The position numbers and the translations under genes were made by a program. A stretch of DNA of 52,132 nucleotides, taken from assembly GCA_030749225.1 (NCBI GenBank), contig JASMKO010000116.1:1-52132 (forward strand), in the 5' to 3' direction. The notes beneath the pieces are model-generated. The model worked only from the letters and a program-made list of their open reading frames with translations. It had not been told where the DNA came from and did no database searches. Positions within the stretch are counted from its first letter, which is position 1, and every line of letters begins with the position of its first letter. The DNA comes from Verrucomicrobiota bacterium (lineage in GTDB: Bacteria; Verrucomicrobiota; Verrucomicrobiia; Limisphaerales; UBA1096). Below, one piece after another: positions 7,821 to 16,400 of the stretch.

Positions 7821-8762
7821 TCAACGGAGATGCTTCTTTAGGAATGCATCGGCGGCATCCACCGTCGGGATGAACCACTCGCGCATACCCCAAAACGGAT
7901 GTGGTGCCTTGGGCATCTTGATGAATTCGTACGGGATTTTCAGTTCATCGAGCCTTGGCCAAATCGATGCGTATCGAAGTCCCGGTTTATCCAGTTCGCC
8001 GTCAATGAACAGCATCGGTGGCGTCCGCTTGCTGACATGCGTCGCCGGTGAGGCTTCCTGGTAAATGCCGGGCTTCTGGTTCGGCAGCGCGCCACCCATG
8101 AAGTCGATCACGGCATCGCTTCGGAGTGTGCCTGCTGCCTTCTCCAGTCGCTCAACGATGAACGGCTCGAGAAGGTTCATCGCCCCACACATCACCACCG
8201 CCGCCTGCACGTCGGAAGAGATGCTTTGGTGATCACCCTTCCCCTCGAAACGTTTCACCCCGTTGCTCGATGCCATGAACCCGGCGAGATGACCACCGGC
8301 CGAGCCACCCATGGCGGCAATACGCCCTTGGTCAATGTTGTATCGCTTGGCGTTTTTTCGCGTCCAGCGAATGGCCGCCTTGCAGTCGTGCACCGCCGCA
8401 GGGAAAGGTTTCTCACCACTCAAACGGTACTGCGGCACCACGCAAACATAGCCCCGCTGCGTCAATGCCTGTGCCAAGGCGGCAAACAATCCCGGCCGAC
8501 CGTTCATCCATCCACCACCGTAAAACATCACGATTGCCGGGTGCGCTGCTTCGCCTTTTGAGGGGCGATAGAGGTCCAGTGTCAGGCGACGTTTTCGCCG
8601 CTCGTCCACGTGCGTGTACTGCAGGTGCGGTTCCTTAATAACCCTTTCATGCCTGTTGGGCATTACGCGGGTGTGATCGGGTTCCGTTGACGATTTATTC
8701 TGCGTAACCGCTTGGACGGCAAACAACGGCAGGAGTAGTACACAAAGTATGCGTCTCGACAT
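7821..8762 (-). CDS. Secreted alpha/beta hydrolase (BD-FAE/esterase-lipase type)
   Basis: The 313-residue product has a signal peptide (RRILCVLLLPLFAVQAV). The hydrolase fold follows, with an oxyanion-hole motif FYGGGW, a nucleophile elbow GGSAGG (catalytic Ser), an acid-region block FIDGELD and a C-terminal His in HPFWG. This pattern fits the acetyl-esterase/feruloyl-esterase-like group acting on small ester groups of polysaccharides. It is the last gene of a five-gene coupled operon, 4 bp after the preceding SASA esterase. The longer frame from 8870 is inside the upstream gene, so the signal-peptide Met at 8762 is preferred. Confidence 0.88.
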   Translation of the reverse strand: MSRRILCVLLLPLFAVQAVTQNKSSTEPDHTRVMPNRHERVIKEPHLQYTHVDERRKRRLTLDLYRPSKGEAAHPAIVMFYGGGWMNGRPGLFAALAQALTQRGYVCVVPQYRLSGEKPFPAAVHDCKAAIRWTRKNAKRYNIDQGRIAAMGGSAGGHLAGFMASSNGVKRFEGKGDHQSISSDVQAAVVMCGAMNLLEPFIVERLEKAAGTLRSDAVIDFMGGALPNQKPGIYQEASPATHVSKRTPPMLFIDGELDKPGLRYASIWPRLDELKIPYEFIKMPKAPHPFWGMREWFIPTVDAADAFLKKHLR

Positions 8763-8766
8763 GTAA

Positions 8767-9957
8767 TCAATCGAGTTTTGCCAGCGCATCGGCGAAGGCC
8801 CTGCCGATCTGGCCGAGAATCTTGGCTGAACCGAGGTAATGGTATGCGGCGTTGGAGGTGCCGACCTCAAGGATTTTCAATTCTTCCTGAGAGAACAACT
8901 CGTCTGTGAAATCGCCGATGGCCTTGTCACGTTGCTCGCGGGTGAGCGATTGATCCTTCGCCAACTCGCGGCGCTTGGCGTTGATCTTGCCACGGCGATC
9001 GACCAGTTCGGAGAGCTGGCCATCCCAGTAGTTCTCGGTGAACACCGCCGTGACGTTGTCCTTGAACTCCGGCAGCTTGGACGGCGCAGCCATGGCCTTG
9101 CGGAATTCGCCGTGGATGCCCGAGTAGCGCATTTGGTCGGGACTGTACTTGGCAATCGGGCCGCCGGCACCCATCACTCCGATGACGAAGGGCAGCTTGG
9201 GCGCTTTCAAATTCTTACGCACATCGCGGATGAAGTGCGCGAGGTTTTTGCTGTACGCATCGTAACTGCCCGGTTGGCCGCGCGTGGGGTAGGTGCCACT
9301 ATCAACCATGTCGTTCCATCCCTGAAACCACACGAACCCCGCCAGTTCATGGCCCGATTTAGCATCATACTTCGGGTACACGCGCTTGATATCGCCCAGT
9401 ACTTTGCGGATGTGCCCCAACATCAGCCGGTAATAAACTCCTGTGCGCTCGTCTTTTTCCCTGCGCGCCTCGGCCAAGTCCTTGCCGCGTTTTTTTAAAT
9501 TTTCGATCTGCTTCTCGTTGAATGTGTACGCCCCCGCGCTTGGAGGGCGAAAATCCGTGTTCAATGACTTGCCGCCCCAAGAGGTCTTGATCAACAGGAT
9601 CGGCTTGCCCACATGCTTTTGCATGGTGATTCCGAACGTCAGCTCCGGACCGATCTTTGGCTCGCGTCCGCCGGCGCCGTAGCCGACGGTCAGCTTCCCT
9701 TCCTTCACGCCGGATTCCTCCGAGGTGTCGATTGACGAAATCCAAATCTGATCATGCACCTTCGCCGAGCTGTCCGCATTCTGAATCGCCTTCAACAATG
9801 GCGCGGTTTTCAGATCCATGCCCAGATGCGCCAGAGTCCGCACCGCCGCATGCCCCTGCATGTTGGATTGGCCGACCAGCAGGTAAACCTTCAGCGGCTT
9901 GGCGGAAGTGGGGGAGCAAAATGCAGCGAGAGTGATGACGGTTAGCAGTTGTTTCAT
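8767..9957 (-). CDS. Secreted SASA-domain carbohydrate acetylesterase
   Basis: The 396-residue product starts with a signal peptide (MKQLLTVITLAAFCSPTSA), followed by VYLLVGQSNMQG, the SGNH-type nucleophile block of the sialate O-acetylesterase (SASA, DUF303) family. Further blocks are ILLIKTSWGGKSL and GFVWFQGWND, which carries the conserved Trp-Gln-Gly. A C-terminal extension of about 120 residues is charged and not recognised. The enzyme should remove acetyl groups from sugars outside the cytoplasm. ATG 9957 overlaps the stop of the upstream hydrolase. Confidence 0.88.
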   Translation of the reverse strand: MKQLLTVITLAAFCSPTSAKPLKVYLLVGQSNMQGHAAVRTLAHLGMDLKTAPLLKAIQNADSSAKVHDQIWISSIDTSEESGVKEGKLTVGYGAGGREPKIGPELTFGITMQKHVGKPILLIKTSWGGKSLNTDFRPPSAGAYTFNEKQIENLKKRGKDLAEARREKDERTGVYYRLMLGHIRKVLGDIKRVYPKYDAKSGHELAGFVWFQGWNDMVDSGTYPTRGQPGSYDAYSKNLAHFIRDVRKNLKAPKLPFVIGVMGAGGPIAKYSPDQMRYSGIHGEFRKAMAAPSKLPEFKDNVTAVFTENYWDGQLSELVDRRGKINAKRRELAKDQSLTREQRDKAIGDFTDELFSQEELKILEVGTSNAAYHYLGSAKILGQIGRAFADALAKLD

Positions 9958-10775
9958 GGTTTGGCAGAGCGATTCTTGGCGTGTTTGATAATGAAGTCCA
10001 CCAGCTTTTGGCTTTGGAACCAACCGGCCCACATGTTGTGCCCTTGGCCCTTGACGACCTCGAGTATCATCGGCCCGCCCAACTTGTCGTAGCGCGACTT
10101 AATAATCGCGGAGTTCTTTTCCAGTGGCACAACGCGGTCCATGTCGCCGTGGATGTGAAAGATCGGCACCTTTGCCTTGGCCAAGGACGCGAGTCGATCA
10201 ACGGGATTGTGCTTGGCCAAGCGGATTTTTAATTCCTCAGCGGTCAAACCATACGCCTCGCTGGCCTGTTGTAGCCCGGGATAGCTGACGATGTTGCACA
10301 CCGGGTAGATGCCCGTGATGCACTGTACTTTGTCTGGATTTTCCGCGGCCCAGCTGTAGAGCATCAAGCCACCGCGACTCCGTGCCAGCAGACAAGCCTG
10401 CTTAGCCAAGCCGCGCTTCTCAACCAAGTGCTTGTGCAGCGCAGAATACGTCGACCGTCCGTTCGGACTGCCGTAGGACTCCCCCACATCCACGCCGGCG
10501 ATGGCAATGCCTTCCTTGAGAAACCGCTCGAACATCCACTTCTCCGCTCCACCCGGCAGCTCGCGCAACGTCGGTGCATACCACACCCAAGGCATCGGCT
10601 TCTCATCCGTTGGCTTGGTATCGGGCTGAATCAGGAAAGCCGTGTGGCCTTCGATAGCAAACACTTCGCCGGGAAACGGAAGCTGCTTTTCCGGTTGGGC
10701 TGAATTGGCCAAACACGCAACGACAAACCAAATCGAAGCAGCTATGAGAGACGTGGAATGATCTGTTCTAGTCAT
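9954..10775 (-). CDS. Secreted alpha/beta hydrolase (prolyl-oligopeptidase-like fold)
   Basis: The 273-residue product has an N-terminal signal sequence (SLIAASIWFVVACLANSA). It then shows a nucleophile-elbow-like ARSRGGLM, in which Ser sits between Arg and Arg, a strand with FHIHGDMDRVVP (Asp of the triad) and GQGHNMWAGW (His). This resembles dienelactone-hydrolase/S9-type alpha/beta hydrolases. Its position between SASA esterases suggests it acts on the same glycan. The start overlaps the stop of the upstream gene as ATGA. Two exact palindrome copies lie in it (10176, 10212), 26 bp apart. Confidence 0.82.
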   Translation of the reverse strand: MTRTDHSTSLIAASIWFVVACLANSAQPEKQLPFPGEVFAIEGHTAFLIQPDTKPTDEKPMPWVWYAPTLRELPGGAEKWMFERFLKEGIAIAGVDVGESYGSPNGRSTYSALHKHLVEKRGLAKQACLLARSRGGLMLYSWAAENPDKVQCITGIYPVCNIVSYPGLQQASEAYGLTAEELKIRLAKHNPVDRLASLAKAKVPIFHIHGDMDRVVPLEKNSAIIKSRYDKLGGPMILEVVKGQGHNMWAGWFQSQKLVDFIIKHAKNRSAKP

Positions 10776-13633
10776 CGAGCCAATTTTGCCAACTTGGCGG
10801 CGATATCCTTCAGGCTCTTGGGCCATTGGTCAATGACGATGCTTTTGGCGCCCGGAATCTTGGGTGTGGTGATGCCTTCGACCACGGCGACGGTCGGTTG
10901 GGCGTAGAGGAATTGGATTTTTTCCTGGCCGTAGGTTTGCGGCAGGCTCTGAGCATAGGTTTCCAACTCGGCGGCGTAGTCAGGCGGATTCTCGCCGATG
11001 TTGCTTTCGGAGGGGGCCCAGATGACGCCGGCTACGCCCATGGGGGTAAGTGGGCTGACATTCCAATTGTAGGCGTAGGTGGGGATGGTGTCCCGCGCAA
11101 CGGCTTCTCCCTTGCCGGGTTCGGGAAATGCGGGGGCCTGCAAAGCGAAGGTGGTGGCATCCGCCCCTTGTTTGGCTGCTGCCCGAATAGCTTGGACAAA
11201 GGCTTTCACTTCCGCGACATGCTTGGCCGCCGCTTTTCGCGCCACTGAGGAATTGGGGTATTGAAGAAATAATTCATCCAGTCGAGTTTTGAACGCCGGA
11301 TGGTCATTATCCCTTACGCCCTGAAATGAAGTCCACGAAAGCGGCGAGGCGAGTTGCCGGTTTCGGCCGCCATGGCCGGAGGACATCGTCACAAAGCCCT
11401 GCGGAACACCCGGCCGGTTGAGGGCCTTGGCAAATTCGTAGGCAAACATCGTCACTCCGGTGCTTTCCTTTCTAAAATCCGCCGGCGACCAGTAGGTGCG
11501 GTATCGGCCGCCACCTGTTTCGAAGCGGCGCTTTCGGGGCGTGGGGAAGGAACTGGCGGCAGTTCGTCTGCGGAATTCGCGGACCAACGGCATGGCATTG
11601 GGTATCAGTTGAAAACGGCGGTCATAAGCCCACTCGGAAGTTAGCTGCGTACTGCCCGTTATATACCAGACATCACCGATGAGAATATCCCGAACGGTCC
11701 GGTTAAAACCATGCGTGGATTTCACCTCGAGCGTGATCGGCTTGGCCGATGCCTTCCTCGGTGGAAAAGTCACTGACCACTGCTCCAGATTATTGGGCGC
11801 AACAGTTTGAGTCGTCCCGTCGAGGGCAACGGTGACCTTGAATCCCCGATTGGCGTGGCCCCACACACGAATCGGTTGCTCACGCTGCAATATGACTCCA
11901 TCTCGATAATATTCGGCCACCTGAAGAATCGGATAATTAGGGTCGCTCCAACGGGCATATTTTGCCTTTTGGGCAGCTGCCTTCTGCAAATCGTCTTCTT
12001 CGAAAATGAACTCACCCTCAACGACAGCAAAGGGCGTCGCTGGCAGTCCGGCTTTGTTATATAGATTGGAGTTCTCGGGAACCGCATTGTAGGCGTACTG
12101 CACGCCGATGGGTGCGGGAACTTTATCGGACCGAACAACTACGGTATCACCGACAATCCTCGCATTTGCCGCATGCCATTTGTGGTCAACACCACACACC
12201 CTAAAATAGTTCAGCGCATCGTTCGGAGTAGGCTTGGCAGGTTCAACAAATTTGCCGGGCTCACGATAATCCTTGGCCATGCCTTTGTTGCCCACCATTA
12301 AGCCGCCAAAAAGGCTCTCTTTCTCAAAAGCAACAATGACCTCACTGCCATTTATCTTGTAACCGCTATATATCGGTCCGGTGTAAGCGATGTCCTTGCC
12401 GTAATCCTTGGCGAGCGCCCAACGAGCCATTCGCATGCCCGGATGCAACTTGTTAAAATAATGAATCCCCTGTGGCCGCGCGGAGTTGAGGTCGGACTGC
12501 ACAACCATCCCGACGTTTGCACGGTTGTTTTGGAAGAATAGGTGTTGCACCTGGCGAATATCCGCAAAGCCGACATTGTTCGGATCGGGCGATCCGTAGC
12601 ATTGCATTTGGGTGAAATAAAACGGCATGGCAGGCATGCTCCAGGCATCACGCCAACCCTTTACCAAGGCCTCCATTCGCGCAGCGTAAATCCGGCCATC
12701 AGCACTATTGCTCGTCCCTTGGCACCAAATCGCGCCGCGAATGGCATAGGGAATCACTGGAGCAATCTTCCCATTAAAAAATTGCGAGGGCCCACGCCAC
12801 ATCCCGGCGATGCCCGGCAGATTGGGCCGGGCCGGCACTTTTCCGCCCGCTTCGGCTGCATGCCCCGCCAAATCCTGCCACGCTTTGAGGTCGGCGTAAT
12901 ACTGATCGAAAGCCTTGCGGCCTTGATCTGTGAGTGGATCCGCATCGTGAATCAGGTCCTTGTCACCCTTCAGTTTCGGGTGCGCCTCAATCGCTTCGCG
13001 TTGGGTGAAAGCCTCAATGCGCGTATTACTGTGGGCACTGAGGAGGATACCGATGGGCACATTCAGTTCCTTGTAAAGTTCGTGAGCAAAGGCAAGAGAT
13101 AAGGCTGAGAACCCACTTGCCCCACTGGCTTTTTTCCAGCCTTCCTCGGAAGTTGCCTTCTTCTGTGGATAGAGGGCGGACACGGTGTTGATGTTGATTT
13201 CGCGGATGGGAATGTCCTCCTTAGCCGAGGCAATGTCCCGAGCCAATTGATTGCACATGCTTTTACCAGCAACCCAAACCATGTTCGATTGTCCGGAGGA
13301 AAACCACACTTCGCCGACCAAGACGCCTTTAAGTGAGATCGATTTGCCGCGGTTGTTCTTTACTTCAAGACCCCGTTCTTCGCTTGAAGCCATCAGGGGA
13401 TCGAGTTTTACCATCCAGTCACCGTTTTTGCCCGCCACGGTCGCCTTGGTCTGTCCGGCGAATTGAACGGTTACTTTACTGCCCGGCACGTCCCATCCCC
13501 AAACGGGCACGGATGTTTCCCGCTGAAGAATAGCGTTGTCGGTGAAGGGTGTAGCCAGTTCCAGTTGCTGATCGGCGGCAGACAGCCAGTCGGCTGCGGC
13601 AAAGCCCAGGATGAGAACGAGAATGCGATGCAC
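10772..13633 (-). CDS. Tandem SASA-domain protein (sialate O-acetylesterase-like), second domain degenerate
   Basis: The 953-residue secreted protein (signal peptide residues 1-20) contains two similar halves. The first (about 25-550) has a beta domain (NAILQRETSVPVWGWD), the nucleophile block SSGQSNMVW and IWCQGTSNS. The second (about 565-950) repeats the layout with DGVILQREQPIRVWGHA and the cognate block ITGSTQLTSEW, where the catalytic GQSNM has been lost. The second half could therefore be non-catalytic or carbohydrate-binding. It starts at GTG 13633, which shares one base with the TAG stop of the upstream SASA gene. No exact iterated palindrome occurs inside. Confidence 0.87.
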   Translation of the reverse strand: MHRILVLILGFAAADWLSAADQQLELATPFTDNAILQRETSVPVWGWDVPGSKVTVQFAGQTKATVAGKNGDWMVKLDPLMASSEERGLEVKNNRGKSISLKGVLVGEVWFSSGQSNMVWVAGKSMCNQLARDIASAKEDIPIREININTVSALYPQKKATSEEGWKKASGASGFSALSLAFAHELYKELNVPIGILLSAHSNTRIEAFTQREAIEAHPKLKGDKDLIHDADPLTDQGRKAFDQYYADLKAWQDLAGHAAEAGGKVPARPNLPGIAGMWRGPSQFFNGKIAPVIPYAIRGAIWCQGTSNSADGRIYAARMEALVKGWRDAWSMPAMPFYFTQMQCYGSPDPNNVGFADIRQVQHLFFQNNRANVGMVVQSDLNSARPQGIHYFNKLHPGMRMARWALAKDYGKDIAYTGPIYSGYKINGSEVIVAFEKESLFGGLMVGNKGMAKDYREPGKFVEPAKPTPNDALNYFRVCGVDHKWHAANARIVGDTVVVRSDKVPAPIGVQYAYNAVPENSNLYNKAGLPATPFAVVEGEFIFEEDDLQKAAAQKAKYARWSDPNYPILQVAEYYRDGVILQREQPIRVWGHANRGFKVTVALDGTTQTVAPNNLEQWSVTFPPRKASAKPITLEVKSTHGFNRTVRDILIGDVWYITGSTQLTSEWAYDRRFQLIPNAMPLVREFRRRTAASSFPTPRKRRFETGGGRYRTYWSPADFRKESTGVTMFAYEFAKALNRPGVPQGFVTMSSGHGGRNRQLASPLSWTSFQGVRDNDHPAFKTRLDELFLQYPNSSVARKAAAKHVAEVKAFVQAIRAAAKQGADATTFALQAPAFPEPGKGEAVARDTIPTYAYNWNVSPLTPMGVAGVIWAPSESNIGENPPDYAAELETYAQSLPQTYGQEKIQFLYAQPTVAVVEGITTPKIPGAKSIVIDQWPKSLKDIAAKLAKLAR

Positions 13634-14736
13634 TATTTGCCTGCCTTAAGCAGCTTCACCATGGCCTTACCCATCGCTTCACCGACGTTCATGTAGGTCT
13701 TGGCATTGCCGCCGTAGTGGGCATTGGAAGAGGAACCCATGCTGATCGGATTAGTGTAAACGACCGCAGCCTCCCCCTTGTGGGCATCGGCAAAGGCAAA
13801 CATCCCGTCAATGATCATCTTTTCATTGCCGGTGGCGCTGTCCTTGTTGGTCTGGCCGAGAGTGGCAACCACCATCTTGGCCTTGGGGACATTGAATTCC
13901 TTGCGGAGAGCCTTGAAGAGTTGCACGAGATTTTTTCCATACATGGCCGAGTGAGCCGCATTGTAGCGGTCCTTATCTCCCTGCCACCAGAAGAAGCCGA
14001 CTACTTCGAATTCCGGCAGCCCAGAAAGTTTTAATGAGCCAGGGTAGTATTTTTGTAGTTCGAACAACACTTTTTTGGCCCGGGCCACGTCACCCTCGTA
14101 TTGCAGGCCGGCATGCCAATTGTGCTTGGGAGGTTCAGGCACCTCGCCCTTGGTCCAGCTCGGGTAACGAACCTCGTCGTTATAGGCCGGAGTAACCAGC
14201 GTAACCTTCTTTCCAGTTTTCCTGTCGGTTGTCTCGACTTCGTGACGCGGACTACCCGGAGGGAGCAGATCCCACCCAAGTGAACGATTGCCAATAGAGC
14301 TCTTGAGAATCAGGACCGGCTCATCCAGAGCATTACCCAAGTGATGGCCGATGCCAGTCTCAATACCAATTTTGCCTCCGGAAACGGTCAGCCAATCGTT
14401 GCGCCGGACTCCGCCCCGGCCGCCCGGTCCGCCGCTGCCCATCGTATGCACGTTGCGCACGTCTTGTCGCTTGGTCCAGTTGCCCGCATCATCCACCATG
14501 AACGGGTAGAGTTTTTCTTTCTGAACAGCGTGTTCGAGCGTGCCCTCCTTGTCGCCCTTCACTCGGCCCATTTCCAACGTGTTGGATTGTCCCATAATCA
14601 GAAACACCTTAACCGGCTTGGTCATGTCTGCCGGTTTGCCATCAGGATCCGGCAGCGATTGGGCCGTTTGGCCAAGCGGCGCAAAAAGCAGTGTCATTGC
14701 TAAAACATCAATCCAGGAAGTTACTCGTTCATTCAT
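13633..14736 (-). CDS. Secreted SASA-domain carbohydrate acetylesterase
   Basis: The 367-residue first gene of the esterase operon has a signal peptide (about residues 1-28), VFLIMGQSNTLEMG (nucleophile block), ILKSSIGNRSLGWD and GFFWWQGDKDRY, all conserved blocks of the SASA/DUF303 family. The product is expected to deacetylate a polysaccharide in the periplasm or outside the cell. Its promoter must lie in the 149-bp divergent gap to the TIR gene. A one-base variant of the iterated palindrome (TTTGGCCAAGCGG) lies near its 5' end at about 14668. Confidence 0.88.
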   Translation of the reverse strand: MNERVTSWIDVLAMTLLFAPLGQTAQSLPDPDGKPADMTKPVKVFLIMGQSNTLEMGRVKGDKEGTLEHAVQKEKLYPFMVDDAGNWTKRQDVRNVHTMGSGGPGGRGGVRRNDWLTVSGGKIGIETGIGHHLGNALDEPVLILKSSIGNRSLGWDLLPPGSPRHEVETTDRKTGKKVTLVTPAYNDEVRYPSWTKGEVPEPPKHNWHAGLQYEGDVARAKKVLFELQKYYPGSLKLSGLPEFEVVGFFWWQGDKDRYNAAHSAMYGKNLVQLFKALRKEFNVPKAKMVVATLGQTNKDSATGNEKMIIDGMFAFADAHKGEAAVVYTNPISMGSSSNAHYGGNAKTYMNVGEAMGKAMVKLLKAGK

Positions 14737-14787
14737 AGAGTCGTGGCGAATCCTTGGCACAACAAGCAACCAAAGTCCACCCGGTTC

Positions 14788-14811
14788 CGCTTGGCCAAGC
14801 GCTTGGCCATT
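14788..14811. repeat. Tandem iterated palindrome in the divergent gap before the TIR gene
   Basis: An exact CGCTTGGCCAAGCG is fused to a second, nearly complete unit (CTTGGCCAT) through a shared AGCGCT core. It lies in the divergent promoter region between the esterase operon and the TIR/STAND island and is the last exact copy before a 6.5-kb stretch without one. Confidence 0.85.
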
Positions 14812-14885
14812 TTCCTTGACGGATTTTTGCCGTTCAGGTAATCGTCCGCCGCCCGTAATCCTATCCCCTGTGATGAGAGGACTCC

Positions 14886-16394
14886 ATGCCTGAAGTGCTA
14901 ACTATGAATGATCTCTTCATAAGCTACGCGCATATTGACGACCTTCCCATTTCGGAGGATCAGAAGGGTTGGATCACGGAGTTTCATCGTATCCTGGAGA
15001 ATCGCCTGGCCCAGTTGATGGGAGAAAAGCCGAAGATCTGGCGTGACCAAAAACTGTCCGGCAGCGATATTTTTGACGACCAGATCGTCGACCAGTTCCG
15101 CAACACCAAGCTCATGGTGTCGGTCTTGAGCCCCCGCTACATCAAGTCGGAATGGTGCAACAAGGAAATCACCGAGTTTTACCGGAATGCCGAGGAAAGT
15201 GGAGGTGTCGCCATTGCCGGCAAATCGCGCGTCTTGAAAGTGGTCAAGACGCCATACGATCCCGACCAGGTGCAACCGGAGTTGCGGCGTGTGTTTGGAA
15301 GTGTGCTTGGCTTTAACTTTTACGACTTCGACGATAGTTCCGGCAAAGTGGTCGAGTACAACGAGGCTTTCGGCAAGGAGGCTCGGCAGAATTATTTCAG
15401 CCGCATCTATGACTTGGCCTATGAGATTTGTGAAATCCTGAAAACAACCGACAGCGGGGATACGGATGAACCTACCATCGTCGCACCAAAAGAAGGTGCG
15501 AAGACGGTTTATCTTGCAACAGTAACTGCCGATCGTGCTGAGGAGCGTGAAAATATTGCCCGCGATCTTCGCGAACGCGGTCATGTGATTCTGCCCGATT
15601 GCCAACTGCCACTGAACGCTGTCGAGATTGAGTTAAAGGTGGGTGAGTTCATGGATCGAGCGGACGTTGCCATCCACCTACTTGGTGCCAGCTATGGAAT
15701 GATCCCGGAGGCTGGAGACAAGTCAGTCATCGAAACGCAAATCAAGTTGTCCGCGGTTGAAACCGCGAAAAGGGGTATCGAACGTCTGGTCTGGCTGCCC
15801 AACGAACTCCAGACTACAGAGGAAAAACAGACCGACTTTGTCGAGCGCCTTCGGGTCGACCCCGCCACCTACCAGAAAACCGATTTCGTCGAGGGGACGT
15901 TCGAGATTTTCAAGGGTCTGGTCATTGACCATTTCATCGAGAAGAAAAGCCGTGTTGACACCCCCATGCAGGATGAATCGGGCGAAGGCCCACGGGTGGT
16001 GTACCTGATGGCGCCGCCGGACGATGAGGACAAGATCGAGGCTATTGAGGATTACCTGTTTGACCAAGGACTGGAGGTGGTCATCCCCGTGTTCACCGGA
16101 ACTGAGGCCGAGATCTCCGAGGCGCATATGGAGAACCTACGCATCTGCGATTCGGTGTTGATTTACTTCGGCACGGCCACCCGGCAATGGGTGAACATGA
16201 AACTCAACAATATGATCAAGGCATCCGGCCAGGGCCGAACGCTGCCCATCCGGGAGAAAGTAATCCTCATAGCTCCGCCGGATTCCCGTCACAAGGAGCG
16301 GTACCGTTCGCACCTGGCTGAGATCATCCAAATCCCGGATGGCGATCTGGGCCCGCTGGATTCATTCATCACCAAGGTCAAGAGTAAGGATTAA
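14886..16394 (+). CDS. TIR-domain protein with two further Rossmann-like modules (putative immune effector)
   Basis: The 502-residue soluble protein starts with a TIR domain (residues 8-185): FISYAHID strand, WRDQKLSGSD, SPRYIKSEWC, and Glu94 in WCNKEITEF at the position of the NADase catalytic Glu of bacterial and plant TIRs. Module 2 (about 206-345: VYLATVTADRAEERENIARDL, then VAIHLLGASYG) resembles the DUF4062-type N-terminal domain. Module 3 (about 370-500: VVYLMAPPDDEDKIEAIEDYL, then CDSVLIYFGTATRQWV) is a second TIR-like Rossmann fold. AGAGG at 14876-14880 is well placed for ATG 14886. It ends 6 bp before the STAND gene, so the two are almost certainly cotranscribed. Confidence 0.85.
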   Translation: MPEVLTMNDLFISYAHIDDLPISEDQKGWITEFHRILENRLAQLMGEKPKIWRDQKLSGSDIFDDQIVDQFRNTKLMVSVLSPRYIKSEWCNKEITEFYRNAEESGGVAIAGKSRVLKVVKTPYDPDQVQPELRRVFGSVLGFNFYDFDDSSGKVVEYNEAFGKEARQNYFSRIYDLAYEICEILKTTDSGDTDEPTIVAPKEGAKTVYLATVTADRAEERENIARDLRERGHVILPDCQLPLNAVEIELKVGEFMDRADVAIHLLGASYGMIPEAGDKSVIETQIKLSAVETAKRGIERLVWLPNELQTTEEKQTDFVERLRVDPATYQKTDFVEGTFEIFKGLVIDHFIEKKSRVDTPMQDESGEGPRVVYLMAPPDDEDKIEAIEDYLFDQGLEVVIPVFTGTEAEISEAHMENLRICDSVLIYFGTATRQWVNMKLNNMIKASGQGRTLPIREKVILIAPPDSRHKERYRSHLAEIIQIPDGDLGPLDSFITKVKSKD

Positions 16395-16400
16395 AACATT

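Noticed and set aside
14816..14844. TTGACG...TAATCG upstream of the TIR gene as a promoter
   Set aside because: The -10 part matches TATAAT poorly; I cannot support it.
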